A stretch of DNA of 64,000 nucleotides from Truepera sp965215315 (GCA_965215315.1 CBDCDB010000008.1:1054001-1118000), one strand, 5' to 3'. Shown: positions 8,683-17,084, numbered from the stretch's first letter. Made by a program: numbers and translations. The notes: generated by a model from the sequence alone, not told the origin.

Positions 8683-9004
8683 TCTTCAGTCTACCGACCG
8701 AACAGCCCCCGGCCCCACTCGTTTGTACACCTCACCCGAGTTCATGCTTCCCAGGGCTACTTATCGCCTCCACCCGACGCTTTAGCAGCTGTCGAAAATA
8801 AGTGTTGCCTGATATTTTTCTGATATCGGTGCGTAAGATTTTATACTCCGCCGCGCCGTGGTGACGCTTTCGGAACCTAAAGCAGCCGTTGGGCAGCATC
8901 CTAAAAAAGCTTAGTTATTCAAACGGAGGTCGAATTTGCCAAGAGAAACCCGTGTCTACCCAAGCCCGAATATTGACCTGTTGGATTTCTGAAATGAGGT
9001 ATGT
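8683..9004. other. Gene-free 5' region of the anchor-L lipoprotein gene
   Basis: No supported gene. TATACT at 8842-8847 is a candidate -10. GCTTT...AAAGC (about 8867-8884) could form a hairpin in a leader of about 150 nt. GGAGGT (8925-8930) precedes TTG 8936, which would open an 18-codon peptide ending TGA 8992, just before GAGGT and the lipoprotein ATG at 9005; it could be a leader peptide but nothing else supports it. Confidence 0.3.
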
Positions 9005-9306
9005 ATGACGTGTTTAACGAAATGGTGCATGACTTTTGCACTCGCACTGCTGTTTGCGGGATGTTCGCAGCAGCCTAACAGTACGCCCGGTGAGCGGGCA
9101 GCCAATGACGCGGTCAAACCGCTCGCCGCGACGCTAAACGACCTGAACACCGCAACCGCCAATGACCTTGCCCAAACGATTCAGGGCCCTGGGGTGGTCG
9201 TCGATAGCGTAACGTACACCGGCGACCCCACTGCTTCCGGAACGTTTGACTTTACCGACCAAGACGACGTCGTAGGTTTTAAGTACCCCCAAATGAAGAC
9301 TGAGGC

Positions 9307-10363
9307 TTAGACGGCGGTTGCTCCAAGCAGCTCGAGTGCTTGGGTAACAGCTTTGCGGAGGTCTCTGAGGGCATCGTAGCAACGCCTTGGGAGGAGCCAA
9401 GCCTTGAGCCGTTTCCAAAGACATTCGATGAGATTGAAGTGTGGGCAATAAGGCGGCAGAAAGCGTAGATAGAGTCCCTGAGCTTCCCAAGCAGCACGTT
9501 TGGATTGAACCATTTTAGCGCGGTGAAAAGTAGCGTTATCCAGAACCACAACACTCAAGCTGTCAGGCGAACAGCTATCAGCGAGGTGTTCTAAGAAGGC
9601 TAGGACATTGGCACTTCTGACCGATGTTTCTAAAGCTTCGTAGTGAAGCGTTTGCCTTGCTCCATAAACTTCGAGCGCACCGATAAGGTTAAGTCGTCCG
9701 TGACTGCGAACTAGGCCCAACGGGCCGGGCTTTGCCCGTTCTATCTCCAGCGTGTCGGAACTGCTAATGTGGTGTGACCAGATTTTGCCCAGGTGTACGT
9801 TGTGCCCAGCGCCAGACTAAAGCCTACTTCGTCTAGATAATAAAGCTTCAGCCTTTTTTCTGCCGCCCCCTTTTAAGCGTGTCTAAACCCGCTCGGTGCT
9901 GCTGTTCAAGCTCAGGGTCTACCGTTTTACAGGGCACGTAGCGCGTCCTTTTCCAGACATAGCCCAAGCGGTTGAGGTGCTGGCGTATCGCTTCAGCTGT
10001 GACCTTTATGTTGAATTTCCCAGCTATCTCAGCGGCAAGCTGCGAGGCTGTCCAGCTCCGTTCTTCAGCAAGGTATAGGGCCAGTTGGGTTCTTATTTCG
10101 TCCGTAATCAAAGGAGCTTGTCCCGGCGCTGTGCCGTCGCCCAGACCTGCCACGCCTTGCTGTTGCCACCTTTTCAGATCGCGCCTGATACTTTCTTCGC
10201 CTCGGCCCAAGTAAGCAGCTAGCTTCGGCACACGCCAGCCTTGGTTCGATAACCGTAGAACACTGGCTCGCAGACGCACCTTGGGCTTGAAGTGGGGGGC
10301 TTTCTCTATCTCTAGCAGCTTTCTGTCTTCTTGCTCGCTCAGCTCAACATAGAGGGGTTGCAT
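9307..10363 (-). pseudogene. IS630 transposase in three frames
   Basis: The first frame (10363-9848) holds the helix-turn-helix part, including GWRVPKLAAYLGRGEESIRR, and ends GRQKKG-stop. A -1 shift in the six-A run at that point opens LKLYYLDEVGFSLALG, the first DDE aspartate region, up to VPTRWR-stop. A 38-nt insert (9744-9707) then separates it from the third frame, SHGRLNLIGALEVYG to VVVLDNATFHRA and the catalytic Glu in FNLIECLWKRLK. The A-run shift may be programmed, as in many IS630 elements; the insert should block activity unless it is removed or bypassed. Confidence 0.8.
9707..9744 (-). repeat. 38-nt double-hairpin insert in IS630 transposase
   Basis: On the coding strand the insert reads through CGGGC-AAA-GCCCG (hairpin 1) immediately followed by GCCC-GTT-GGGC (hairpin 2), enclosed by TAG/CTA and GAA/TTC ends that can pair. 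It lies right after the Arg-Trp codons CGC TGG. Taking 38 nt out rejoins VPTRW with SHGRLNLIG in frame. A structurally similar but sequence-different insert is in the IS4 transposase at 11570-11608. Confidence 0.7.
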
Positions 10364-10816
10364 CCCTCAAGTATAGCTTGGGGATACTTAGTAGGGGCAT
10401 CATCTTAACTACCGGCGCGGTAGCGAACGCTTCTGGACCGAACGTCGCAGACGACACAACTGCCGACAACACGGGTGGCGTAGACCCTGACCTTTTGTCA
10501 ATTGCAAATCCACCAAATGTGTTTGACTCGGCAGCGCTCGAGATTGAGTTTACGCCTTCCGGAAATCAGGTGTTTTTTGAGTATGTTTTTGCCTCCGACG
10601 AGTACAACGAATACGCCAACCAAACGGTCAACGACACATTCGGCCTCTTCCTGAACGGTCAAAACCTTGCTGTGGTCAACGGTCAACCGGTGTCTATCAA
10701 CACGGTCAACGGGGGCAACCCATTTGGTACCAACCCCTTAGTACACGACAATATTGAAGTAAGGGGCTCTCCGATGAAGAATGGTGATTGCGACAAACCA
10801 CTTCAAAGGAGAGCAG

Positions 10817-11905
10817 ATGAAGCATACCGGGTTAATGGCACAGTTGAAAGCGAGCGGCTTGAAGCTGCATAGGTCACGGCTTGAATTCTTGAGCCTATTG
10901 GTCATCGCTATGGTTCAGGCAAAGACGGTCAATCTGGCATCTCTGGTCGGGATGATGGAGGGTAAGGCGCAGCCAGATTCATTTTACCGACGGGCACAAC
11001 GGTTTTTCCGAGGGCTGTATTTGTCCGATGAGTTGGTGTTCAGCTACGTGGTGCAGTTACATTCACAAAAGCGCTACCGCTTGTGTCTAGACCGGACGAA
11101 CTGGAAGTTTGGTAAGCTCGACATCAATATCTTGACCCTTGCCTATGCCCATGAGGGCGTAGCGGTTCCCCTGCTTTGGTGTCTGCTACCCAAAGCAGGC
11201 AACTCGGCAACACAAGAACGGATTGCGCTCTTGGAACGCTTGTTGACGTTTTTGCCTTCAGAACAACTCGAGGTGCTGCTAGCCGACAGGGAGTTTAGCG
11301 GGGGTGACTGGTTTGCCTACTTGTGCAAGCAAAATTTGCCCTTTGTTATTCGTGTGCCTAAGGACGCGCTGGGCGACGGTTGGTTTAAGCTGTTCGGCTT
11401 TTTTCAGCACCTGCCTATAGGCGAACACAAGGTTCTTAAACAACGTTACGCCATCTTCGGTCATGAGCTTGCGCTTGCAGGCGCACGTTTACCCGACGGC
11501 GAGTACCTCATTGTCGTGACTAACTGCTCTCCTGGGCAAGCTCTCGCAAGCTACGCTCAGCGTTGGCAAAGTGTAGGGCCACTGGGCCCCCGCTAGTGCG
11601 GGTACTACATTGAGTCGCTATTCAAAGCCTTGAAAAGCAGCGGCTTCGACTTTGAAGCAACCCATCTTAGACATTTAGACCGTATCAGCACCTTACTGGT
11701 CGTTGTAAGTCTCGCTTTCTTATGGGCTTTGAAAGTCGGTGAGTTCGTTCATACAAAGCGCAAGCCTGTGCCGCTAAAGTCGCACGGTCGCAAAAAGAAG
11801 TCTTTGTTTCGCACTGGCTTAGACTACCTTAGACACTTGCTCTCCAACTTAATGACCAGAAGCCGTGAGCTAGACAGCTGTTTTAGACTTTTGTCGTGTA
11901 CTTAG
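10817..11905 (+). pseudogene. IS4-family transposase with in-frame stop in a hairpin insert
   Basis: ATG 10817 follows AGGAG. The DDE residues are visible: CLDRTNWKFG, LLADREFSGGDW, and the Y-R-E-K signature split as SYAQRWQ ... IESLFKALKSSGFDFE. Between Trp-Gln and Ile-Glu lies a 39-nt insert (11570-11608) that keeps the frame but brings in TAG 11594-11596. Downstream the frame stays open to the terminal TAG (11903-11905). Apart from the insert the protein appears full length (about 350 residues). Confidence 0.85.
11570..11608 (+). repeat. 39-nt double-hairpin insert in IS4 transposase
   Basis: GGGCC-ACTG-GGCCC is followed directly by CCGC-TAGT-GCGG, with GTA(G)/(C)TAC at the outside able to close a three-way junction. 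The in-frame TAG stop is the loop of hairpin 2. It follows the Arg-Trp codons CGT TGG plus CAA, and excision gives QRWQIESLFKALKS, the normal catalytic Y-R-E-K region. Confidence 0.75.
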
Positions 11906-12771
11906 CACTTGCCCTCACAACTAGCTGCGCTTGCTACGGCTGCTGAGGTAGCCGCCTAAGCGACAGCCCCAAAACTTGTGACCTTACGCCCCCAGGGAGT
12001 TGCTATGAACACGCTTGCGCCGTTAACTTATGATGCCGAATATACTTTTTTGCTCAGAAACCGTCTACGATCTCCCTCAAACTATAACGATGAGCTATCC
12101 CAGCGACATCAGCCGCGAGCAGTTTGAAAAGGTAAGACCGCTACTAGAATCTGCGAGGAGGAGAACAAAGCCGAGGAAGCTCGCTCTGTATGAGGTGTTT
12201 AACGCTTTGCTGTATGTGGTAAAAACGGGCTGTCAGTGGCGCGCTCTACCCAAAGACTATCCCAAGTTCGGAACTGTGCACCGCTACTTTCGCATTTGGA
12301 GCGAAACGAATGACGAAGGCGAAAGCATCCTCAGTCAGGTCTTAAAAAAAACAGGTCGCCAACGAGCGTATCAGCAGTGGCAGAAAAGCCTGCACGAGTA
12401 TGGTTATTGTTGATGCTCAGTCGGTAAAAAATACTGAAACAGCGCAGGTTAAAGGCTATGACGGGGGCAAGAAAATCTCAGGGATTAAACGTCATATCGT
12501 TGTGGATACGCAGGGCTTACCTCACGCCTTGGCTGTTACGGCTGCCAACGTGACCGACCGAACCGGGGCAGTAGACATGCTGGGAACTGCTCAAGCACAG
12601 CTCACAACAGTTAAGAAAGTCCTGGTCGACGGAAGCTACACCGGCGAGACCTTTGCCAACCGTATCCAAGACCTACTCGCTGCCAAGGTAGAAGTTGCCC
12701 AACGCAGTGACCAGCGTAGCTTTGTGGTCATTCCCAAGCGTTGGGTAGTGGAACGCAGCTTCTCCTGGTTA

Positions 12772-13601
12772 GAAGCCATCTCAAAAACGCCTAAGCAGTA
12801 ATTTGATGCAGCCGAGATGCAGGAAGGCCAAGAAGTTTAGGGAGTGATGTTCATAGCGAACGACCAGACGGCGAAAGTTGCCGAGGTGGGCGAATAGCCG
12901 TTCAATCTTCCAGCGCCGTTTGTAGCGCCTCAGTTTACGTCCATCTTGCGTCTTGGCTTTTTTACGGTTTCTTCGGTGAGGCGCAATCATTTCAACACCT
13001 GCTTCGGCGAGTTCAGCGTCAAGCGGATCACTGTCATACGCTTTGTCACCGATTAACTTGTCGGGTTTGCCGCTGACGTGTCGAGATGCGAGAGTCGCGT
13101 GTACCAACCGGACCTCATGTGGGCTAGCAGACGTAACGTGCAGGGCGAGGCAAGTACCACCAGCGTCCGATACCGCCATGACTTTGCTACCCTTACCCCG
13201 TTTAGTCTTACCAACTGCTGACCCCCTTTTTTCGCAGCCACAAAGGTACCGTCGATAAAGCATTCCGACAAGTCGAGTTTGCCCCGCTGCAGGGGGTCAT
13301 GCGCTAAAGTCTCTAGAATCTGCCGCAACACGCCGTTTCTCTCCCATTCTTGAAAGCGCCGATGGCACGTCTGATAGGGCGGATAGCGCTCGGGTAAATC
13401 AGCCCACTGTGCGCCCGTTCGTAATATCCAGCAGATGCCCTTAAGTATCGCTCGTGGTTCTCGTCTGGGACGGCCTTTGCCATCTTTGCGTCGAGCTGGT
13501 TCGGGAATGAGCGGCCCTAGTACTTCCCACTGTTCATCGGTGAGTTCCATACCACCGTTCTAACAGCTATGCAGCTGACTATTCGTTTTTGAGATGGCTT
13601 C
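12772..13601 (-). mobile_element. IS5-family insertion sequence (inner, nested)
   Basis: Perfect 18-bp inverted repeats GAAGCCATCTCAAAAACG (12772-12789; 13601-13584) flanked by TA on both sides (12770-12771, 13602-13603). 830 bp. Removing it with one TA restores SWLEKCRRLW in the outer transposase, so it arrived after the outer element. Confidence 0.9.
12781..13550 (-). CDS. IS5-family transposase (inner), expressed by -1 frameshift
   Basis: Frame 1 (13550-13053) starts MELTDEQWEVLGPLIPEP and carries the first catalytic Asp in ECFIDGTFVAAKKGG. Frame 2 (reading down to 12781) continues SAVGKTKRGKGSKVMAVSD, DKAYDSDPL (second Asp) and RRWKIERLFAHLGNFRRL (Glu). They overlap at GCGAAAAAAGGG, a slippery A6G site in the -1 direction, which is the normal expression mode of this IS group. 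The stop lies in the terminal repeat. It appears intact and potentially active. Confidence 0.85.
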
Positions 13602-14782
13602 TAGAGAAGTGCCGGAGGCTCTGGAAAAACTGTGAACGGCTCGTCTCCTCAAGTTTAGCTATGATGCAGCTTGCCTTCATCCGACTGCTGCTTAGAAGAT
13701 TGTAGACGGTTTCTTAGTTGTGTTCGCGCTGCACTAAACCAGGCGAATACCGAGGTAACAGTTGATACACGTTCGCTGCACTGGCAACGTTTCAGCGAAG
13801 TTGCGTACCGTCACCGCGTTGTACCTTTAGCTGTAGCAGGTCTCAGTAACCTTGGGGTAGCTACTGTCTCAAGAGAGGTAGCAGACGAACTTAACGATTA
13901 CGTCGCCGGTTACGCGCTTAGAGCGAAATTTCTAGCAGACGAGCTGATCCGGTTGCTAGGGTTGCTTGACGCGCACGGTATCCCCAGCCTTCCCTACAAA
14001 GGGCCCGCGCTAGCGGCCTCTTTATACGGTGATATCGGCCTGCGACCATCTGGCGATCTCGACATTTTGGTCTGTACGGACGACGTTATCAAGACGCAAA
14101 AGCTACTCGAGGCTAGTGGCTACAACCTGTGGGGCTTCCCGCGTGGCTGGCAGTGGCGTAGTTACCATTTTAGTTTTGTGAGACAAGACCATAACGTACT
14201 GTTCCAGTTGCACTGGCGCTTTCAACCCCCTGGCTTTCCTTTTGATTTAGATGTACGTGACGTGTTTGCACGTAGCGGGAAAACAGAACTGCTCGGTCAC
14301 AGCGTTCCAGCTCTCTCTGCTGAAGACCTCTTAATCGTGCTCTCGGTACACGCAGCCAAGCATTTGTTCGACCGTCTGATATGGCTTTGCGATATTGCGC
14401 AGCTGATCGCTGCTAAAAATGGATTGGGAGCAAGTTGTCAGGAGCGCACGCAAGGCTGGCGTGTTACGGATGGTTCTTGTTGCTGTCTCTATCTTGCAAC
14501 TTTTTTTCAACGTCTTTGTACCAGAAATTGGCGCGTTATTGCAGGAAGATGAAGCGGCCCTCGCAGCCGTTTCGTATCACGCGTCTCGCTGTCTCAGCTC
14601 GCCCCGGGTCGGGACTCCCAAACGTACACAGGCCGCACTCTACCGTCACCTACGTGAACGCAAAATAGATGCGATCAAACTCAGTGTGGCGCTAGAGTTA
14701 GGGGTAGTCAGCTGAAGCATTCTAGAGAGGGTAACAAATTGCTCAGCGCCTCAGTACAATCAGCAACAGGAGATAAAATAGC

Positions 14783-14862
14783 TATAGCAGGTATCATCTA
14801 GAAACGGACGCTCTCACCTACAACTAAACCGTCTAGCACGCACATTCTGAGGTGATTACGGT
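14783..14862 (+). repeat. Intergenic repeat, copy B
   Basis: Shares TAGCAGGTATCATCT and GTCTAGCACGCACATTCTG with copies A and C, in the same order and at similar spacing. It lies between the nucleotidyltransferase remnant and purD. Confidence 0.6.
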
Positions 14863-14909
14863 AGCTTCTAACTGTTTAAGTGCTATATCACTACAACGGA
14901 GCACCTTGT

Positions 14910-16163
14910 CTAACCGAGCCGCCCACCGATGTCGCGCCGCACATGTGCGTTCGGAAAATCTACGGCGTCTACACCCCGGTACGCCGCCGCAACCGCCTCG
15001 GTGAGTGTATCGGCCCACGCTACGACGTTTAGGACGCGGCCTCCACTCGAGACCAGCGCTTCTACTTGTAACGCTGTCCCCGCATGGAATATTCGCGTGT
15101 TGTCCGGTAAGGTCTCCGGCACCTTCAGCGGCAACCCACTCGGATACCCCCCCGGATACCCCGGCGACGCCAGCACCACACACGCCGACGCTTGATTCGA
15201 CCACCTCGGCGTCACCTCAGCGAGGTGTCCGGCAGCGGTAGCTTCCAGAAGCTCGAGCAAATCGCTTTCTAAAAGTGGCAGCACCGCCTGCGTTTCCGGG
15301 TCGCCGAAACGGACGTTATACTCGAGAACTTTAGCGGCCGCGTCCGTAACCATCAAGCCGATAAAAAGTACGCCCCGGTAGGTCATCCCTTCGGCGCGGA
15401 GCCCCGTAAGCGTCGGCGTGACAATCCTTTCCATCACCGTTTTGAGTTGTGCGTCACTTAAAAGCGGTACCGGCGCGACCGCGCCCATGCCGCCCGTCAT
15501 CGGCCCCAAATCACCGTCCAACGCCTGTTTATAATCTTGGGCCAGCGGCAGAAATCTTACGGTGTCGCCGTCGGTCAGGAGTAGCAAACTTACCTCTTGC
15601 CCGGTCAGAAACGCCTCGAGCACCACCTCTCCCCCATCTTTTAGCACAGTCTCCAACGCCCCGACCGCTTCGGCGTGCGTGTGGGCAATCGTCACCCCTT
15701 TACCTGCTGCCAGTTTTGAATCTTTGACTACGACCGGGTAGCTCCCCGGGTCGGGATAGTGAGACTCGAGATACGCCAGCGCCTCAGAGAGCGCCGTAAA
15801 ACTCCGGTACGCCGCCGTTGGAACCCTGTGCCGCGCCATAAACGCCTTTGAGAAGACTTTGGAACCCTCGAGCCGCGCCGCCGCCCGGTTCGGCCCGAAA
15901 ACACGTCTACCTGCCGCTGTAAACGTATCGACCACGCCCGCCACAAGTGGCACTTCCGGCCCAACTACCGTAAAATCCACACCTTTGCGTTGGGCAACCT
16001 CTAACAGCGCTTCCGGCGTCAGCGCGGCGTCTAGACACCGCGCTAGCTCCGCTATCCCTGCGTTGCCCGGAACGGCTAAAATTTCTGTCACCCGTTCTGA
16101 CTGAGCGAGTTTCCAGACGAGCGCGTGTTCGCGCCCGCCGCTGCCGACGACCATAACTTTCAT
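14910..16163 (-). CDS. purD: Phosphoribosylamine-glycine ligase (GAR synthetase)
   Basis: ATP-grasp enzyme of purine synthesis. Start MKVMVVGSGGREHALVWKLA at ATG 16163 is the family N-terminus; the open frame extends upstream into purN but without homology. Further motifs: VVGPEVPLVAGVVD, GSKVFSKAFM, VVKDSKLAAGKGV, GPMTGGMGAV and EYNVRFGDPETQ (metal-binding). 417 residues is typical. The ATG overlaps the purN TGA (ATGA), so the two form an operon. Confidence 0.95.
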   Translation of the reverse strand: MKVMVVGSGGREHALVWKLAQSERVTEILAVPGNAGIAELARCLDAALTPEALLEVAQRKGVDFTVVGPEVPLVAGVVDTFTAAGRRVFGPNRAAARLEGSKVFSKAFMARHRVPTAAYRSFTALSEALAYLESHYPDPGSYPVVVKDSKLAAGKGVTIAHTHAEAVGALETVLKDGGEVVLEAFLTGQEVSLLLLTDGDTVRFLPLAQDYKQALDGDLGPMTGGMGAVAPVPLLSDAQLKTVMERIVTPTLTGLRAEGMTYRGVLFIGLMVTDAAAKVLEYNVRFGDPETQAVLPLLESDLLELLEATAAGHLAEVTPRWSNQASACVVLASPGYPGGYPSGLPLKVPETLPDNTRIFHAGTALQVEALVSSGGRVLNVVAWADTLTEAVAAAYRGVDAVDFPNAHVRRDIGGRLG

Positions 16164-16771
16164 TTGGAGACCCTTTCGTGCGCCTTGACCCGCCCCGTCA
16201 GTACGCGCCGCACCGCTTCGGGGTACGCCTGGTGTTCCTCGCGCAAAATACGCGCCGCCAACGTCTCTTCGGTATCGTCCGGCAGAACCGGCACCCGCCG
16301 CTGCAAGGTAGCGGCCCCGGTATCGACGCCTGCATCGACAAAATGCACGGTGCAGCCTGACTCTCGTACTCCGGCAGCCAGCGCCTGCCGCTGCGGATGG
16401 AGTCCCGGAAACGCTGGCAGCAAAGACGGATGGATGTTTAGGAGCCGCCCCGCCCAATGCGCCGTAAACTCAGGCGAGAGTAGGCGCATAAACCCAGCTA
16501 GACAGATGAGGTCAATTTGAGCAGCCGCAAGTAGAACATTTGCCTCTCCTTCAAAACGTCTACGGTCGCTTCCAAAGGGTAAGACGTGGGCCGAAACCCC
16601 GTACGCTTTGGCGAGCTCGAGAGCGCCCGCCGTTCGTCTGTTGCTGATGAGCAGGTCAACCGACGCCAGCGGGTCGGCTGGCGGAAACGCTTCGGTGAGC
16701 GAACGCAGGTTCGAACCGCACCCCGACGCGAAAACCGCGAGCCGTGCGGGACGTTTTAAAGGAAAAGTCAT
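16160..16771 (-). CDS. purN: Phosphoribosylglycinamide formyltransferase
   Basis: Transfers formyl from 10-formyl-THF to GAR, the step after PurD. The start ATG 16771 gives RPARLAVFASGCGSNLRSL, the family N-terminus; the frame is open further upstream but lacks homology. Catalytic region: ICLAGFMRLLSPEF, LLNIHPSLLPAFPGLHPQ (Asn-His) and VHFVDAGVDTGA (Asp). TACAAT (16782-16777) 5 nt before the ATG indicates leaderless transcription. 203 residues. Confidence 0.94.
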   Translation of the reverse strand: MTFPLKRPARLAVFASGCGSNLRSLTEAFPPADPLASVDLLISNRRTAGALELAKAYGVSAHVLPFGSDRRRFEGEANVLLAAAQIDLICLAGFMRLLSPEFTAHWAGRLLNIHPSLLPAFPGLHPQRQALAAGVRESGCTVHFVDAGVDTGAATLQRRVPVLPDDTEETLAARILREEHQAYPEAVRRVLTGRVKAHERVSK

Positions 16772-16910
16772 GAGGGATTGTATCCCGCGTAGTGTAAATG
16801 CAGAAGCAGCTACAGAGGTAGCTGAAGAAGTGTTTGGTTTTTGTGATTTACAGTGTGGATCGTCTCCAATGCGTCGCCTGTTCACCACCGTAACCTGCCA
16901 AAATCCCGGC

Positions 16911-17084
16911 ATGAGACTTGGGCCTTTGGGACTACCGGAGCTGTTAATCATCGTCGTCTGACTTGCCGTTGTCGTCGGCGTCATCTGGTTTGTCATTTGG
17001 GCTATTTTATCTTTCGTAAAGAATCAGCGAAAAAAGCGTGAAGTGCTGGAGCGGATTGCGGAGGGGCTCGAGTCCAAACCCTAA
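16911..17084 (+). pseudogene. Small single-span membrane protein with in-frame TGA
   Basis: From ATG 16911 the frame reads RLGPLGLPELLIIVV, then TGA (16959-16961), then LAVVVGVIWFVIWAILSFV and a basic, helical tail (KNQRKKREVLERIAEGL) to TAA 17084. Reading TGA as Trp gives a normal 57-residue protein: short N-terminus, one long hydrophobic helix, amphipathic tail, somewhat TatA-like in outline. The coding character continues across the stop, so it is a recent nonsense mutation or a readthrough gene. Confidence 0.55.

Larger units (their letters stand above)
9282..10388 (-). mobile_element. IS630-family insertion sequence
   Basis: Ends are AGTACCCCCAA (9282-9292) and, inverted, AGTATCCCCAA (10388-10378), flanked on both sides by TA (9280-9281 and 10389-10390), the target duplication expected of IS630/Tc1-mariner elements. 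Length is 1107 bp. Removing it restores the host reading frame exactly. Confidence 0.9.
9005..10736 (+). pseudogene. Choice-of-anchor L domain lipoprotein, interrupted by two insertion sequences
   Basis: Start ATG 9005 follows GAGGT; residues 1-20 are a signal peptide with lipobox LFAGC. The domain opens with QTIQGPGVVVDSVTYTGD and is cut at VVGF by the IS630 element. Deleting that element and one TA copy joins TTT to AGT, giving VVGFSRGIILTTGAVANASG in frame, then VDPDLLSI and FVFASDEYNEYAN-like text (actually EYVFASDEYNEYAN), the hallmark of this domain. A second element (IS4) removes everything after NPFGTNP. Such domains occur in large secreted surface proteins; the C-terminal part is absent here. 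Confidence 0.85.
10737..11905 (+). mobile_element. IS4-family insertion sequence
   Basis: Terminal repeats CTTAGTACACGACAA (10737-10751) and, inverted, CTAAGTACACGACAA (11905-11891), one mismatch in 15. The transposase stop codon TAG is inside the right terminal repeat. No convincing 9-12 bp target duplication is seen, so the element may have been rearranged; the lost 3' part of the anchor-L gene supports that. Confidence 0.8.
12090..13705 (+). pseudogene. IS5-family transposase (outer element), interrupted
   Basis: Frame 1 (ATG 12090-12413) has the N-terminal domain: YEVFNALLYVVKTGCQWRALP. Frame 2 (from upstream of 12400) has IVDAQSVKNTETAQVKGYDGG, the first Asp, and HIVVDTQGLPHAL. The frames join in the eight-A run near 12343, where one A fewer gives a continuous protein. 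The C-terminus is cut at FSWL by the inner element; beyond it EKCRRLWKNCERL and LAFIRLLLRRL complete the family's usual end at TAG 13705. Confidence 0.82.
12057..13713 (+). mobile_element. IS5-family insertion sequence (outer), carrying a second IS
   Basis: Inverted ends GAAACCGTCTAC (12057-12068 and 13713-13702), flanked by TCA (12054-12056) and TTA (13714-13716), a near match to the TNA duplication of the IS1031-type group. Without the inner element it is about 825 bp. It splits the nucleotidyltransferase gene after codon 17. Confidence 0.8.
12005..14715 (+). pseudogene. Nucleotidyltransferase-family protein, broken by nested IS and a frameshift
   Basis: AGGGAG precedes ATG 12005. The first 17 codons (ending TTT TTG CTC) are followed by the IS block 12057-13713; joined across it the frame continues SCVRAALNQANTEV. 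Nucleotidyltransferase motifs follow: LPYKGPALAASLYGDIGLRPSGDLDILV, with the G-[GS]-x-D-x-D-type core reading SGDLDILV, then VLFQLHWRF and ALSAEDLLIVLSVHAAKH. This matches the uncharacterised NTP_transf_5 family, often near polysaccharide genes. At about 14417 an A run (AAAAA) shifts frame; with one A fewer it reads AKMDWEQVVRSARK and on to the stop at 14715. Confidence 0.82.

Noticed and set aside
8850..8935. Cyclic-di-GMP riboswitch upstream of the anchor-L lipoprotein
   Set aside because: GACGCTTTCGG and AAAGC resemble fragments of the motif, but the conserved GGGCAAACC and GGGACGCAAAGCC blocks are absent.
16164..16457. N-terminal extension of purD (about 97 residues)
   Set aside because: It lies antisense-free within purN in another frame, is Arg/Gly/Ala rich like a shadow frame, and the true family start MKVMVVGSGG is at 16163 in an ATGA overlap.
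2187..16961. Genetic code change with TGA read as Trp
   Set aside because: TGA is the true stop of purN, hslV, the TerB-like gene and others here, so wholesale reassignment is excluded; only local readthrough remains possible.
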